From: an uncultured Bacteroidota bacterium
Lineage (GTDB): Bacteria; Bacteroidota; Bacteroidia; Chitinophagales; Chitinophagaceae
Direction: 5' to 3'
NCBI GenBank assembly: GCA_903831575.1
Contig: CAIKYB010000040.1
Coordinates: forward strand, 1 to 64,000
Length of the DNA stretch: 64,000 bases
In this document: positions 52,628 to 61,259 of the stretch, in pieces
Layout: each line of letters starts with the position of its first letter
How positions within the stretch are numbered: position 1 is the stretch's first letter
Made by a program: the position numbers and the translations under genes
The notes under the pieces: model-generated
Told to the model about the DNA's origin: nothing
Database searches by the model: none
What the model saw: the letters and a program-made list of their open reading frames with translations, nothing else

Positions 52628-53548
52628 TTAAATTACAACCTCTACACCATGCTGGGCAACTGTCGAGATATAAGTCTTGTAATCAATTCCTAATTTATCA
52701 TAAACTGCTTTCATTTCATTTTCAACAAGTATGGCTGTTGATTCGTTTTCACTCAACATAAACAGCGAAGGACCACTGCCGGAAATTCCACCACCGAGAG
52801 CGCCAGCATTCATACAATTATGCTTCACCTCATTAAAGCCAGGAATTAACTTACTTCTCACTGGTTCAACAATAACATCCTGCAATGATCTGCTTATTAA
52901 TTTATAGTCGGCATGTAAAAAACCAGCAACTAATCCCGCAACGTTGGCCCATTGAATAACTGCGCTTTTTAAGAGAATTTCTTTTGGGAGAATTTCTCTG
53001 GCGTAAGAAGTTTTAATTTCTATTTGAGGATGCACGATGGTGATAAATAGCGGAGGCGTTTTCAATTCAATGATATCCAAGGTAGGAGTATCTCTGATTA
53101 ATACTAAACCGCCATAAATACAAGGTGCTAAATTATCTGCGTGTCGGGATCCACTTGCCAAGACTTCCCCTTCCATGGCAAAAGAAATTAATTGTTGTTT
53201 ATTAAAAGGCTTCCCCAATAATTCATTTGCTGCAACTACAATACCAGCAGCACTTGCAGCACTAGACCCTATTCCGCTTCCTGGCTTGATTTTCTTTTCA
53301 ATAATAAGATCAAATCCTTGTTTATAATCTAATGCAGTCATCATCGCCTGAAGTGCGACACCTGCAATATTTTGTTGAGGATCAAGAGGTAAATTATACG
53401 CATCCAAATGTTGAATCCGAATCCCTGTTTCTTCTTTTTTAATCAATTCAATAATATCATAAGGCTCGTTCAAAGCCATTCCTAATATATCAAAACCACA
53501 ACAAAGATTAGACAGCGTTGCAGGAGATTTTACTTTTATAGATTGCAT
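52628..53548 (-). CDS. thrB: Homoserine kinase
   Basis: 306 residues, GHMP kinase family. Phosphorylates homoserine. N-terminal SPATLSNLCCGFDILGMAL, the ATP-binding GSGIGSSAASAAG near 92-104, and C-terminal GALGGGISGSGPSLFML are diagnostic. It starts three bases after the thrA stop codon, so translational coupling is likely. Confidence 0.96.
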   Translation of the reverse strand: MQSIKVKSPATLSNLCCGFDILGMALNEPYDIIELIKKEETGIRIQHLDAYNLPLDPQQNIAGVALQAMMTALDYKQGFDLIIEKKIKPGSGIGSSAASAAGIVVAANELLGKPFNKQQLISFAMEGEVLASGSRHADNLAPCIYGGLVLIRDTPTLDIIELKTPPLFITIVHPQIEIKTSYAREILPKEILLKSAVIQWANVAGLVAGFLHADYKLISRSLQDVIVEPVRSKLIPGFNEVKHNCMNAGALGGGISGSGPSLFMLSENESTAILVENEMKAVYDKLGIDYKTYISTVAQHGVEVVI

Positions 53549-53551
53549 GTA

Positions 53552-56017
53552 TTAAAATTTAGACGCTCTTATAATATCGGCAAAAACGCCACTAGCAGTA
53601 ACTTCTGCTCCTGCACCGGCACCTTTAATTACAAGGGGCTGGTCTTTGTAACGATCTGTGTAAAACAACACTACATTGTCTTTTCCATACAAGTGGTACA
53701 AATCATTTTGCGGATTGATATGCTGCAAACCAACTGCGGCTTTACCATTTTCAAAGCTTGCAACAAATTTCAGAATATTTCCTTTCGCTTGGGCTTCTTC
53801 AAATAGTTTTTTAAAATGGTCTTCATGAAGCAACATCGCAGCATAAAAATCTTCGACTGTTCCTTGCATGCAGGCTTCTGGCATAAAGCTATTGTTAACA
53901 ATACTATCCATTTCGATTTTTTCCCCCGACTCTCTTGCTAAAATCATAATTTTTCTCATCACATCAGTTCCGCCAAGATCGAGTCGTGGATCAGGTTCTG
54001 TGTAACCTTCGTCCTGTGCTTGCTTTACCACTTCAGCAAATTTCTTTTTGCCATCATAATGGTTAAAAACAAAATTCAACGTACCACTCAATACTGCTTC
54101 TATTTTATGAATGCGATCTCCACTATGCATCAAATCATTAATCGTACCAATAATAGGAAGGCCTGCGCCCACATTAGTTTCAAACAAGAAATGTGCATTA
54201 AACTCACGAGATAAATCTTTTAGTTTTTTATAACTGGCATAATTAGACGAGGCGGCAACTTTATTACAAGCAACGACAGCGATACTTTTTTGTAACAATT
54301 TATCGTATACAGCGGCAACGGTATCATTTGCAGTAATATCTACAAATACAGCATTGCGAAGATTGAGGGTATGAATGTTCTCTATAAACTGATGCAAATC
54401 TGCTCTGGCGCCATCATTCAATAAATTTTTCCAGTTATTGATATCGATTCCGGATTCATCAATCAACATTCTGGTGCTGTTGATGACACCTGTCAATCGA
54501 ATATTCAAATGAAGTTTTTCCTGCAAGAAATGGGATTGCTGCTGGAGCTGTGCCAATAATTTTCCGCCCACATTTCCAACACCGGCTAAAAATACATTCA
54601 CTTGTTTGTAGGTTGTTTCAAAAAACTCTTCATGCAAGACATTAATGGTCTTTCTTACATCACTAGTTTGTATAACTGCTGAGATATTTTTTTCGGAAGA
54701 GCCCTGTGCGATTGCTCTGATATTGATACCATTTCTACCCATGGCGCTAAACATTCTTCCGCTCACTCCTGTATGATTGCGCATGTTTTCCCCAACAAGC
54801 GCTACAATAGAAAGTGCTTTTTCGATTTTAAGGGGCTCCACTTTTTGAAGGGCAATTTCATTAGCAAACGCTGCATCTACAGCTTGTGTGGCTTTTTGAG
54901 ATAAATTATCATCAATAGCTACAGTAATAGAATGTTCAGAAGAACTTTGTGTAATTAAAATGACATTTATTTTTTCATTGCTCAAAGATTCAAATAATCT
55001 TTTTGAAAAACCCGGAATGCCTATCATACCACTACCCTCAAGCGTTAGCAGACAGATATTGTTGATACTGGAAATACCCCTTACGATATTTTGGGATTCG
55101 GTTTTAGCATGTGGGAATGATTGCAAATCGTTTGAAATCACTGTGCCATTATCTTCTGGAGCAAAAGTGTTTTTGATCCAAACAGGAATATTCTTACTCA
55201 TTACTGGCTGAATAGTAGGCGGATAAATAACTTTGGCGCCAAAATGGGAAAGTTCCATCGCCTCCTGGTAAGAAATCTGTGGGATAATTTTGGCATTATT
55301 GCTCAATCTTGGATCGGCCGTCATCATTCCACTTACATCTGTCCATATTTCTAAATTGTTTGCATTTATAGCAGCTGCAATAATGGCTGCAGTGTAATCT
55401 GACCCGCCTCTACCAAGGGTTGTAGTAATACCATTTTTATCAGCAGCAATAAACCCAGGAAATAAATAAAGTTCCTTTCTGGTGGATTTTATATACTCTT
55501 TAATTTTTTCATTCGTAGTTGAAAAATCAACTGCAGCAGATCCGAAGGAAGAATTGGTAACAATAACGTCTCTTGAATCTTTCCAGGTGGCTTCAATTCC
55601 TTTATCAAGAAAGGCCGCTGCGATAATTTGAGAAGATAATTTTTCGCCATAGCTGGCTATTTTATCTTTTGATCTTAATGTCAATTCTCCGAGCATAAAC
55701 AATCCATCACAAAGATTGCTCATCTCCGTTGACGCCTTGTCTAACATTTGTAAAAGTTTCAATTGATTAGCTTCTTTTATCAGATTTGTGATACAGTCTT
55801 TATGTCGCTTTTCAATTAAATTTAATTTTTCGATATAAGATTCATTGCCTTCGGCAGCCAATGTCGCTGCATCTAACAATAAATCTGTAACCCCACCCAA
55901 GGCAGATACGACTACAATTGCGGGTTCTTTTTTGATGGCATTTGCAATAATATCGATTACTTTTTTGATGTTCTCTGCGTTTGCTACCGATGTGCCACCG
56001 AATTTTAATACTTGCAT
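53552..56017 (-). CDS. thrA: Bifunctional aspartokinase / homoserine dehydrogenase
   Basis: 821 residues from ATG 56017, which gives the standard start MQVLKFGGTSVANAENIKK. A longer reading to 56104 adds 29 residues unlike the family and is rejected. The aspartokinase part covers about 1-290 (GRGGSDYTAAIIAAAI, WTDVSGMMTADPR). ACT regulatory domains cover about 300-460. The homoserine dehydrogenase part runs from about 465 to the end (FLAGVGNVGGKLL; VACNKVAAS; FETNVGAGLPIIGTINDL; EGYTEPDPRLDLGGTDVMRK). It catalyses the first and third steps toward threonine. It leads the operon thrABC behind a threonine-rich leader frame. Confidence 0.96.
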   Translation of the reverse strand: MQVLKFGGTSVANAENIKKVIDIIANAIKKEPAIVVVSALGGVTDLLLDAATLAAEGNESYIEKLNLIEKRHKDCITNLIKEANQLKLLQMLDKASTEMSNLCDGLFMLGELTLRSKDKIASYGEKLSSQIIAAAFLDKGIEATWKDSRDVIVTNSSFGSAAVDFSTTNEKIKEYIKSTRKELYLFPGFIAADKNGITTTLGRGGSDYTAAIIAAAINANNLEIWTDVSGMMTADPRLSNNAKIIPQISYQEAMELSHFGAKVIYPPTIQPVMSKNIPVWIKNTFAPEDNGTVISNDLQSFPHAKTESQNIVRGISSINNICLLTLEGSGMIGIPGFSKRLFESLSNEKINVILITQSSSEHSITVAIDDNLSQKATQAVDAAFANEIALQKVEPLKIEKALSIVALVGENMRNHTGVSGRMFSAMGRNGINIRAIAQGSSEKNISAVIQTSDVRKTINVLHEEFFETTYKQVNVFLAGVGNVGGKLLAQLQQQSHFLQEKLHLNIRLTGVINSTRMLIDESGIDINNWKNLLNDGARADLHQFIENIHTLNLRNAVFVDITANDTVAAVYDKLLQKSIAVVACNKVAASSNYASYKKLKDLSREFNAHFLFETNVGAGLPIIGTINDLMHSGDRIHKIEAVLSGTLNFVFNHYDGKKKFAEVVKQAQDEGYTEPDPRLDLGGTDVMRKIMILARESGEKIEMDSIVNNSFMPEACMQGTVEDFYAAMLLHEDHFKKLFEEAQAKGNILKFVASFENGKAAVGLQHINPQNDLYHLYGKDNVVLFYTDRYKDQPLVIKGAGAGAEVTASGVFADIIRASKF

Positions 56018-56099
56018 AAATCTTACTTTATAAACTGGAAATAATTGGAATGTCTTTGATTTTTCTTCAGCGTGATGCCCTTTGGATAATATGGTAATG

Positions 56100-56119
56100 T
56101 ACAACCCTAGCGGGTTGTA
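56100..56119 (-). promoter_or_regulatory. Hairpin at the end of the putative thr leader peptide
   Basis: On the minus strand, TACAACCC and GGGTTGTA form a perfect 8-pair stem around loop GCTA. The left arm contains the last Thr codons of the leader frame, and its TAG stop starts in the loop. A ribosome halted on those Thr codons would melt it. There is no U run behind it, so the mode of control is unclear. Confidence 0.6.
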
Positions 56120-56184
56120 GTAACTGTTGTAACTACCGTATTGGTTACATTATAGCAGATGATATTACGGAGATTCTTATTCAT
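56107..56184 (-). CDS. Putative thr operon leader peptide (25 residues)
   Basis: An ATG at 56184 opens a 25-codon frame, MNKNLRNIICYNVTN followed by TVVTTVTTTR and a TAG stop. Seven of 25 residues are Thr, six of them in the last ten; there are also two Ile in a row and four Val. It ends 89 bases before thrA, and the stop overlaps a perfect hairpin. This is the layout of amino-acid attenuator leaders such as E. coli thrL, whose sequence is likewise rich in Thr and Ile. A weak ATTG/TATCTTTA promoter-like pair lies just before its ATG. Expression and function are inferred. Confidence 0.65.
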   Translation of the reverse strand: MNKNLRNIICYNVTNTVVTTVTTTR

Positions 56185-56503
56185 TTGGATTTTAAAGATA
56201 GACGTAATCTTTTAAAAATCCAATATTTGACGTTGAATTATTAAAAACAAACTCTCTATAAACATAAATGTCAATTTATTGATCTAGAAAAAGATAACTC
56301 AAATAACTATGGTCAATTCTGAATTATTATTTAATTTCAAGAGGCAAAACAGCATATCACTACTTTTCAATAGTAAAAAACGATTTTTATACCTAGGTTT
56401 ACTGATCAATCTTTTAAGGTATTAGTCAAAGCTGAAGTGCCTATTCAAACGCTTAAAAGTTCGGCAAACGATAATAAAGTTTTAAAAGTAATATGGAGCG
56501 ATA
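56185..56503. other. Divergent regulatory gap between thr leader and kinase operon
   Basis: About 320 AT-rich bases with no convincing gene. It must hold promoters for both directions. Only a weak -7-like TATCTTTA (minus strand, about 56199-56192) was noted; nothing clear was seen for the kinase gene. Confidence 0.5.
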
Positions 56504-58513
56504 ATGAAGAATAATAATAAGGGGCACTTTACATTCAATGTAGCTGAATTCAATAAGATTTTTCCGTTTTTTATTCTTATCGACGAAAGTCTGAATATAA
56601 TTGATAGTGGGATTTCTTTGAAACAAGTCCTTCCTGATCCTATAGGAAAAGCATTTCATTCTTTTTTTACATGCCATCCCCGACAACCTGACAACATTGA
56701 CTTTGCTAGCCTTCGTCTACTTTGTTCGGAAATGTTAATTCTTGAGACATTGCATCACAAAAAAATGAAATTCAGAGGCCAACTTGAATTGGTCAATGAC
56801 AATACAAACTTGCTTTTTTTAGGAGCTCCATGGTTTGATTCAACTAAAGAATTTAATGCGTCCGGCCTTAAATCAAAAGATTATGCCCCTTATAATCCGC
56901 ATCTAGAATTATTACATATTCTTGATACAAAAGAAAATGTAAATGAAGAATTAAAGGCTCTTCTTCAAACCTTAACGAATCAAAAAACAGAATTACTGAA
57001 CGCGAATAATCAAATTCAGGACATAAAAACAGCTCTTGAAGAGAGTAATCAACGGTATGAATTTGTGAACAAAGCTACTTCTGAAGCAATAATAGACTGG
57101 AATATACAAACCGGAGAAGTACATTTCGGAGATGCCTTTCAAAAGTTATTTGGATATGAGATAACATCAAACAAGGATCATATCAGCTCTTTTGAACAAA
57201 AAATTCACCCTGATGATTTGAAAAGAATTTCAAATAGTATCATAGAGATAATTGACTCAACAAGAACACATTGGTCACAGGAATATAGGTACTTAAAATC
57301 GGACGGCACTTACGCATATGTTTCAGGCAATGCATTTATTCTGAGGGATGATGAGGGAAAAGCAATGAGAATCGTTGGAGCCATCAGAGATACTACCGAG
57401 AAGAAACTGGCGGAACAAGAAATGGCAAATCAAAAGAAATTCAATGAAGATATTTTGAATAATATCCCGACTGATATAGCCGTATTTGCCCCAAACCATA
57501 ATTATCTTTTTGTTAATCCACATGGAATTAAAAATGATGAAATCAGAGAATGGATTATTAACAAAAATGATTTTGATTATACAAAAATGAGAGGAATTGA
57601 TGATAGTACAGCAAAAAAAAGATGGGAACTTTTTGAAGAAGCAGTTGAAAAAAAAGAAAAGGTAGTGTGGATGGATGAGCATCCTACAAAAGAAGGAAAT
57701 GTAAATTATATTTTGAGACATTTCTATCCTTATTTCGAAAAAAATAAACTCAAATTTGTCATTGGGTATGGCTTAGACATTACAGAAAGAAAGAAAATAG
57801 AACTCAAATTAAATGATGCTTTAGATTCAGTAAAAAAAACAAATGATGAATTAGAGCAGTTTGCTTATGTAGCATCTCATGATTTACAAGAGCCCTTGAG
57901 AATGGTAACAGGCTTTCTCACGCAATTAGAAAAAAAATATGGAGATGCACTAGATGAGAAAGCTAAAGAATATATTTATTATGCCGTTGATGGTGCAAAG
58001 CGAATGCGCCAAATTATTTTAGATCTTCTTGAGTATTCAAGAGTAGGCAAAACTGACGAGAACGTAAAAGATATTAATCTAAATGACCTTGTCAAAGAAA
58101 TTGAAGTTTTACATAGCAAGCAGATTAAGGAATTACACGCAGAGATTCTTTATCAAAATTTGCCTATCATAACTGCTCACAAAACTCCAATAAGACAAGT
58201 CTTTCAAAATCTAATTAGCAATAGTTTGAAATACAACAAAGTTGGGGTACCGCCACACATAGAAATTCATGCTAATGAAAAAGGGGATTTCTGGGAATTT
58301 AGTATCTCTGATAATGGAATTGGAATCAATCAGGAATTTTTTGAGAAAATATTCATTATCTTTCAACGTTTACACAACAGAGATAAGTTCAATGGAACAG
58401 GCATTGGACTCGCTTTAACAAAAAAAATATTAGAAAATATAGGGGGCGAAATTAGGGTAACATCAAAAGAAAATGAAGGGAGTACTTTTCATTTCACCAT
58501 TCCAAAAAAATAA
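56504..58513 (+). CDS. Soluble hybrid-free histidine kinase with HNOBA-like and PAS sensor domains
   Basis: 669 residues, no signal peptide or membrane helix. Residues about 8-140 resemble the HNOBA domain that accompanies haem-NO-binding proteins (FNKIFPFFILIDESLNIIDSGISL, GKAFHSFFTCHPRQP, KFRGQLELV, LLFLGAPWFDSTKEFNASGLKSKDY). A coiled signalling helix (about 145-185) leads to a PAS_3-type domain (about 190-300) and a second PAS (about 310-435). The HisKA domain has phospho-acceptor His 459 in ASHDLQEPLR. HATPase_c follows with DNGIGI and GTGIGLALTKKI. It heads a three-gene set with two receiver-containing proteins, so it probably phosphorylates the next gene product. No H-NOX gene is visible in the window. 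Confidence 0.9.
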   Translation: MKNNNKGHFTFNVAEFNKIFPFFILIDESLNIIDSGISLKQVLPDPIGKAFHSFFTCHPRQPDNIDFASLRLLCSEMLILETLHHKKMKFRGQLELVNDNTNLLFLGAPWFDSTKEFNASGLKSKDYAPYNPHLELLHILDTKENVNEELKALLQTLTNQKTELLNANNQIQDIKTALEESNQRYEFVNKATSEAIIDWNIQTGEVHFGDAFQKLFGYEITSNKDHISSFEQKIHPDDLKRISNSIIEIIDSTRTHWSQEYRYLKSDGTYAYVSGNAFILRDDEGKAMRIVGAIRDTTEKKLAEQEMANQKKFNEDILNNIPTDIAVFAPNHNYLFVNPHGIKNDEIREWIINKNDFDYTKMRGIDDSTAKKRWELFEEAVEKKEKVVWMDEHPTKEGNVNYILRHFYPYFEKNKLKFVIGYGLDITERKKIELKLNDALDSVKKTNDELEQFAYVASHDLQEPLRMVTGFLTQLEKKYGDALDEKAKEYIYYAVDGAKRMRQIILDLLEYSRVGKTDENVKDINLNDLVKEIEVLHSKQIKELHAEILYQNLPIITAHKTPIRQVFQNLISNSLKYNKVGVPPHIEIHANEKGDFWEFSISDNGIGINQEFFEKIFIIFQRLHNRDKFNGTGIGLALTKKILENIGGEIRVTSKENEGSTFHFTIPKK

Positions 58514-58545
58514 AATCTGATATTAAAGAGTTTAAAATTACAATT

Positions 58546-58974
58546 ATGAAATCTATAAAATTATTACTGATAGAGGACAATGAAGGAGATATTATTCTAA
58601 CAAAAGAAGCATTTGAAGAAAGTAAATTTATTATTCAGATTGATGTAGCGAGAGATGGGATGGCTGCGATAGATTATTTCGATTCAATTTTGCAAAGTAA
58701 CCCTAAAGATTTGCCAGATATGGTCTTATTAGATATTAATCTACCCAAGAAAAATGGTCAGGAAGTTTTACAGTATATAAAATCACATGATTCATTAAAG
58801 CAGATTGCTGTAATCATGCTTACCACTTCCTCATCCGAAACAGATATTTTGAATTCCTATAAGAACTATGCAAATTGCTTTATCACGAAACCTGTTGATA
58901 TCAATAGCTTTATGCATGTAGTTATCAAAATTGAAGAATTCTGGTTTACTACTGCAAGGTTGGCAAGACATTAA
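58546..58974 (+). CDS. Single-domain response regulator (Rcp1/CheY-like)
   Basis: 142 residues, one receiver domain: LLLIEDNEGDIILTKEAFEE, phospho-acceptor Asp 63 in VLLDINLPKKNG, the TTSSSETDI Thr/Ser position and CFITKPVD with the conserved Lys. The extra residues in the first loop are typical of Rcp1-type regulators paired with phytochrome- or PAS-kinases. There is no DNA-binding output. It follows the kinase gene by 32 bases and precedes the next by 9. Confidence 0.93.
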   Translation: MKSIKLLLIEDNEGDIILTKEAFEESKFIIQIDVARDGMAAIDYFDSILQSNPKDLPDMVLLDINLPKKNGQEVLQYIKSHDSLKQIAVIMLTTSSSETDILNSYKNYANCFITKPVDINSFMHVVIKIEEFWFTTARLARH

Positions 58975-58983
58975 ATATAGCTG

Positions 58984-60396
58984 ATGAAATCCATAGAAAA
59001 TTTAAGTCTCCTCATCATTGAAGATAATTTAGGAGATTTCATTTTAATCAAAAATTACTTAGAAGAGCAGATTGAAAATATTGAGCTTCATCATGCCAAA
59101 AATTATGCAGATGCTTTAACAATACTTAACAACAAAGATATTCTGTTGGATGTGGTATTGTTGGACTTAACCTTACCCGATAAAAGAGGCGAGAGTTTGA
59201 TTAAAGATATTGTTTCTAATTGTCCTGACCTACCGGTTATTATCCTAACTGGCTTTACCGATATTGAATTTAGCATCAAATCACTTACATTAAAAGTTAC
59301 GGATTACCTCCTAAAAGATGATATTACGCCTACTTCATTGTATAAAAGTATTAAGTATAATATTGAGCGCAAGAAATCCAGCCGAGAACTAGAAGAATCA
59401 GAGAAAAGATATAGTACCCTTTTTCAGTTAAGTCCTCAACCGATGTGGATTATCAATTTAAAAACGTTGCATTTTTTACAGGTAAATGCCGCAGCTATTT
59501 TACAATACAAGTATACTGAAGAAGAATTTCTGCAAATGAAACTTACCGATATTTTTTTAGACAATTCGGTTGTTGATGACGAACCAATATTACAAAAGCA
59601 AATTGAAGAAAATAGGAATATTTACAAAGGGCGCCACAAACATTATACAAAGTCAGGTGAAATCATTGAAGTAGATATTTATAGTAGTCCTATTAACATT
59701 AACAATATAGAATGTGAATCTAATATTGCAATTGACGTAACAGAAAAAGTAAGATTAGAACATAAAATCACCAAAGCCATTATAAAAACACAAGAGGATG
59801 AACGTTATGAAATAGGAACTGAGCTTCATGATAATGTTTGTCAAATATTGGCAAGCAGTCAATTAAGTTTAGAGATGCTCAAAGATAGTGTGTCGAATGA
59901 AAACATACAATGGTTAAATAAATCGAAGGAGTTCATTAATCTCGCGCTTGAAGAAATAAGAAGTATTTCTCATCGACTTGCTCCTTCTTTTTTTGACTAT
60001 ACTACAATTGAAGAAACCTTCAACGAATTGCTCAATACTTTTAATCTGGAAAATAAATACACTATTGATGTTTGTATTGATTTCATTAAATTAAAAGATC
60101 AGAAAAATAGTGACATCCAATTAAACATGTACAGAATACTTCAGGAGCAATTAAGAAATATCAGTAAGCATGCAAATGCAAAACACATCAAACTAGACAT
60201 CATCTCAGAAGAGAATAATTGTATCATGAAAATTATTGATGATGGAATTGGCTTCGATTACAACACTTTAAAAATGGGAATCGGATTAGCTAATATCAGG
60301 AGAAGAACAGAATTGTTTTCCGGAAAAATGCAAATCATAAGCTCCCCTGGAAATGGATGTCAGTTAATAGTTTTTTTGCCGATTAGCCCCATGTAA
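58984..60396 (+). CDS. Receiver-PAS-histidine kinase (HisKA_3 type)
   Basis: 470 residues. Receiver domain at 1-120 with Asp 61 in VVLLDLTLPDKRG and DYLLKDD. PAS domain at about 138-258 (RYSTLFQLSPQPMWIINLKTLHFLQVN). A NarX-like dimerisation domain follows with His 282 in TELHDNVCQILASSQLSLEM. The C-terminal HATPase_c has KHANAKHIKLDI, IDDGIGFD and GIGLANIRRRTELFSGKM. The usual target of such a kinase is a LuxR-type regulator, which is not next to it. It likely receives phosphate from the first kinase and passes it on (inference). Confidence 0.92.
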   Translation: MKSIENLSLLIIEDNLGDFILIKNYLEEQIENIELHHAKNYADALTILNNKDILLDVVLLDLTLPDKRGESLIKDIVSNCPDLPVIILTGFTDIEFSIKSLTLKVTDYLLKDDITPTSLYKSIKYNIERKKSSRELEESEKRYSTLFQLSPQPMWIINLKTLHFLQVNAAAILQYKYTEEEFLQMKLTDIFLDNSVVDDEPILQKQIEENRNIYKGRHKHYTKSGEIIEVDIYSSPININNIECESNIAIDVTEKVRLEHKITKAIIKTQEDERYEIGTELHDNVCQILASSQLSLEMLKDSVSNENIQWLNKSKEFINLALEEIRSISHRLAPSFFDYTTIEETFNELLNTFNLENKYTIDVCIDFIKLKDQKNSDIQLNMYRILQEQLRNISKHANAKHIKLDIISEENNCIMKIIDDGIGFDYNTLKMGIGLANIRRRTELFSGKMQIISSPGNGCQLIVFLPISPM

Positions 60397-60465
60397 ACTA
60401 CTGTACTACTTTTCCAGACAGGACTGCCATTTTTTGTATTTGGTAAACATTATGGCACATCAGTA

Positions 60466-61137
60466 CTATTTAAAATCAAGTACTGTATTATATGAATACC
60501 TTTTATGCTGTTCAATAGCCACGCCTATACTTTTATACTCAGTAGATAAGCATATTTCACGATGCCCAAGGGAGGGAACATCATAATCTAATAATAAAGC
60601 AAGAACAATACTTAGTGCATCTTCAAACCCATATTGACAACACTCACCCAAAAAATCTTCCTTGCATGCTGAATGAATTCTTTTGTGTCCAACATATCCT
60701 TTTAGCCCAGAATAATAAGCATGGCATTGAGCACTTAAGTATGCATCATGATTAGGTGCCAAAATTATTGGATTCGATGTTAAGGTCTTTAGTTTTTTTA
60801 TTAAGGACCAATCGTAGTTATTTCGTTTCTTTTCCTCTTTATAAAAATCACAAGTGGGATTCAGTATCACACTATTGAGAAATAATTGAGGACCCCTTCT
60901 TGCCATATTGAGAATCCAAATTATTTTCTTTTCTTCAACAGATAAATAATCCTCTTTTACAGCTGTATTGCAATCCTTGAAATTGGGTTTATTCCAATCT
61001 GCAGAAAATTTCGAAAGCGGATTTGAAGAGCTGTCAATTAGCAGGGTTGAACTAGAGAGCTGATCTAAAGCTTTCAATTTAAAAATACTGATAATCGAAA
61101 GCAATAAAAAAAACAAAAGTATTTTAAACTTTAACAT
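60466..61137 (-). CDS. Exported CAP/SCP-domain protein
   Basis: 223 residues with an N-terminal signal segment (about 4-24). The core matches the CAP (SCP/PR-1) superfamily: ILNMARRGPQLFLNSVI, NHDAYLSAQCHAYYSGLKGYVGHKR and DVPSLGHREICLSTEYKSIGVAIEQ, including the His residues that form the CAP cavity (CHAYYSG, GHR). Several Cys suggest disulfides. Bacterial CAP proteins are secreted, with mostly unknown roles. No T9SS sorting domain follows. Confidence 0.82.
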   Translation of the reverse strand: MLKFKILLFFLLLSIISIFKLKALDQLSSSTLLIDSSSNPLSKFSADWNKPNFKDCNTAVKEDYLSVEEKKIIWILNMARRGPQLFLNSVILNPTCDFYKEEKKRNNYDWSLIKKLKTLTSNPIILAPNHDAYLSAQCHAYYSGLKGYVGHKRIHSACKEDFLGECCQYGFEDALSIVLALLLDYDVPSLGHREICLSTEYKSIGVAIEQHKRYSYNTVLDFK

Positions 61138-61259
61138 GAGGTGTCTTTTTATTTTACGAATGAGGTACGTGAAAATAAATTCAATTACTTGAATTTCATG
61201 TTAATTGAAAGATAATAATAAAAATATCTTTTGTAAAAAATCGCACATGATCGTGAAAA

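Noticed and set aside
56018-56104. 29-residue N-terminal extension of ThrA
   Set aside because: The family starts at MQVLKFGGTSV, which is encoded from 56017; the extension has no family resemblance and overlaps the putative attenuator region.
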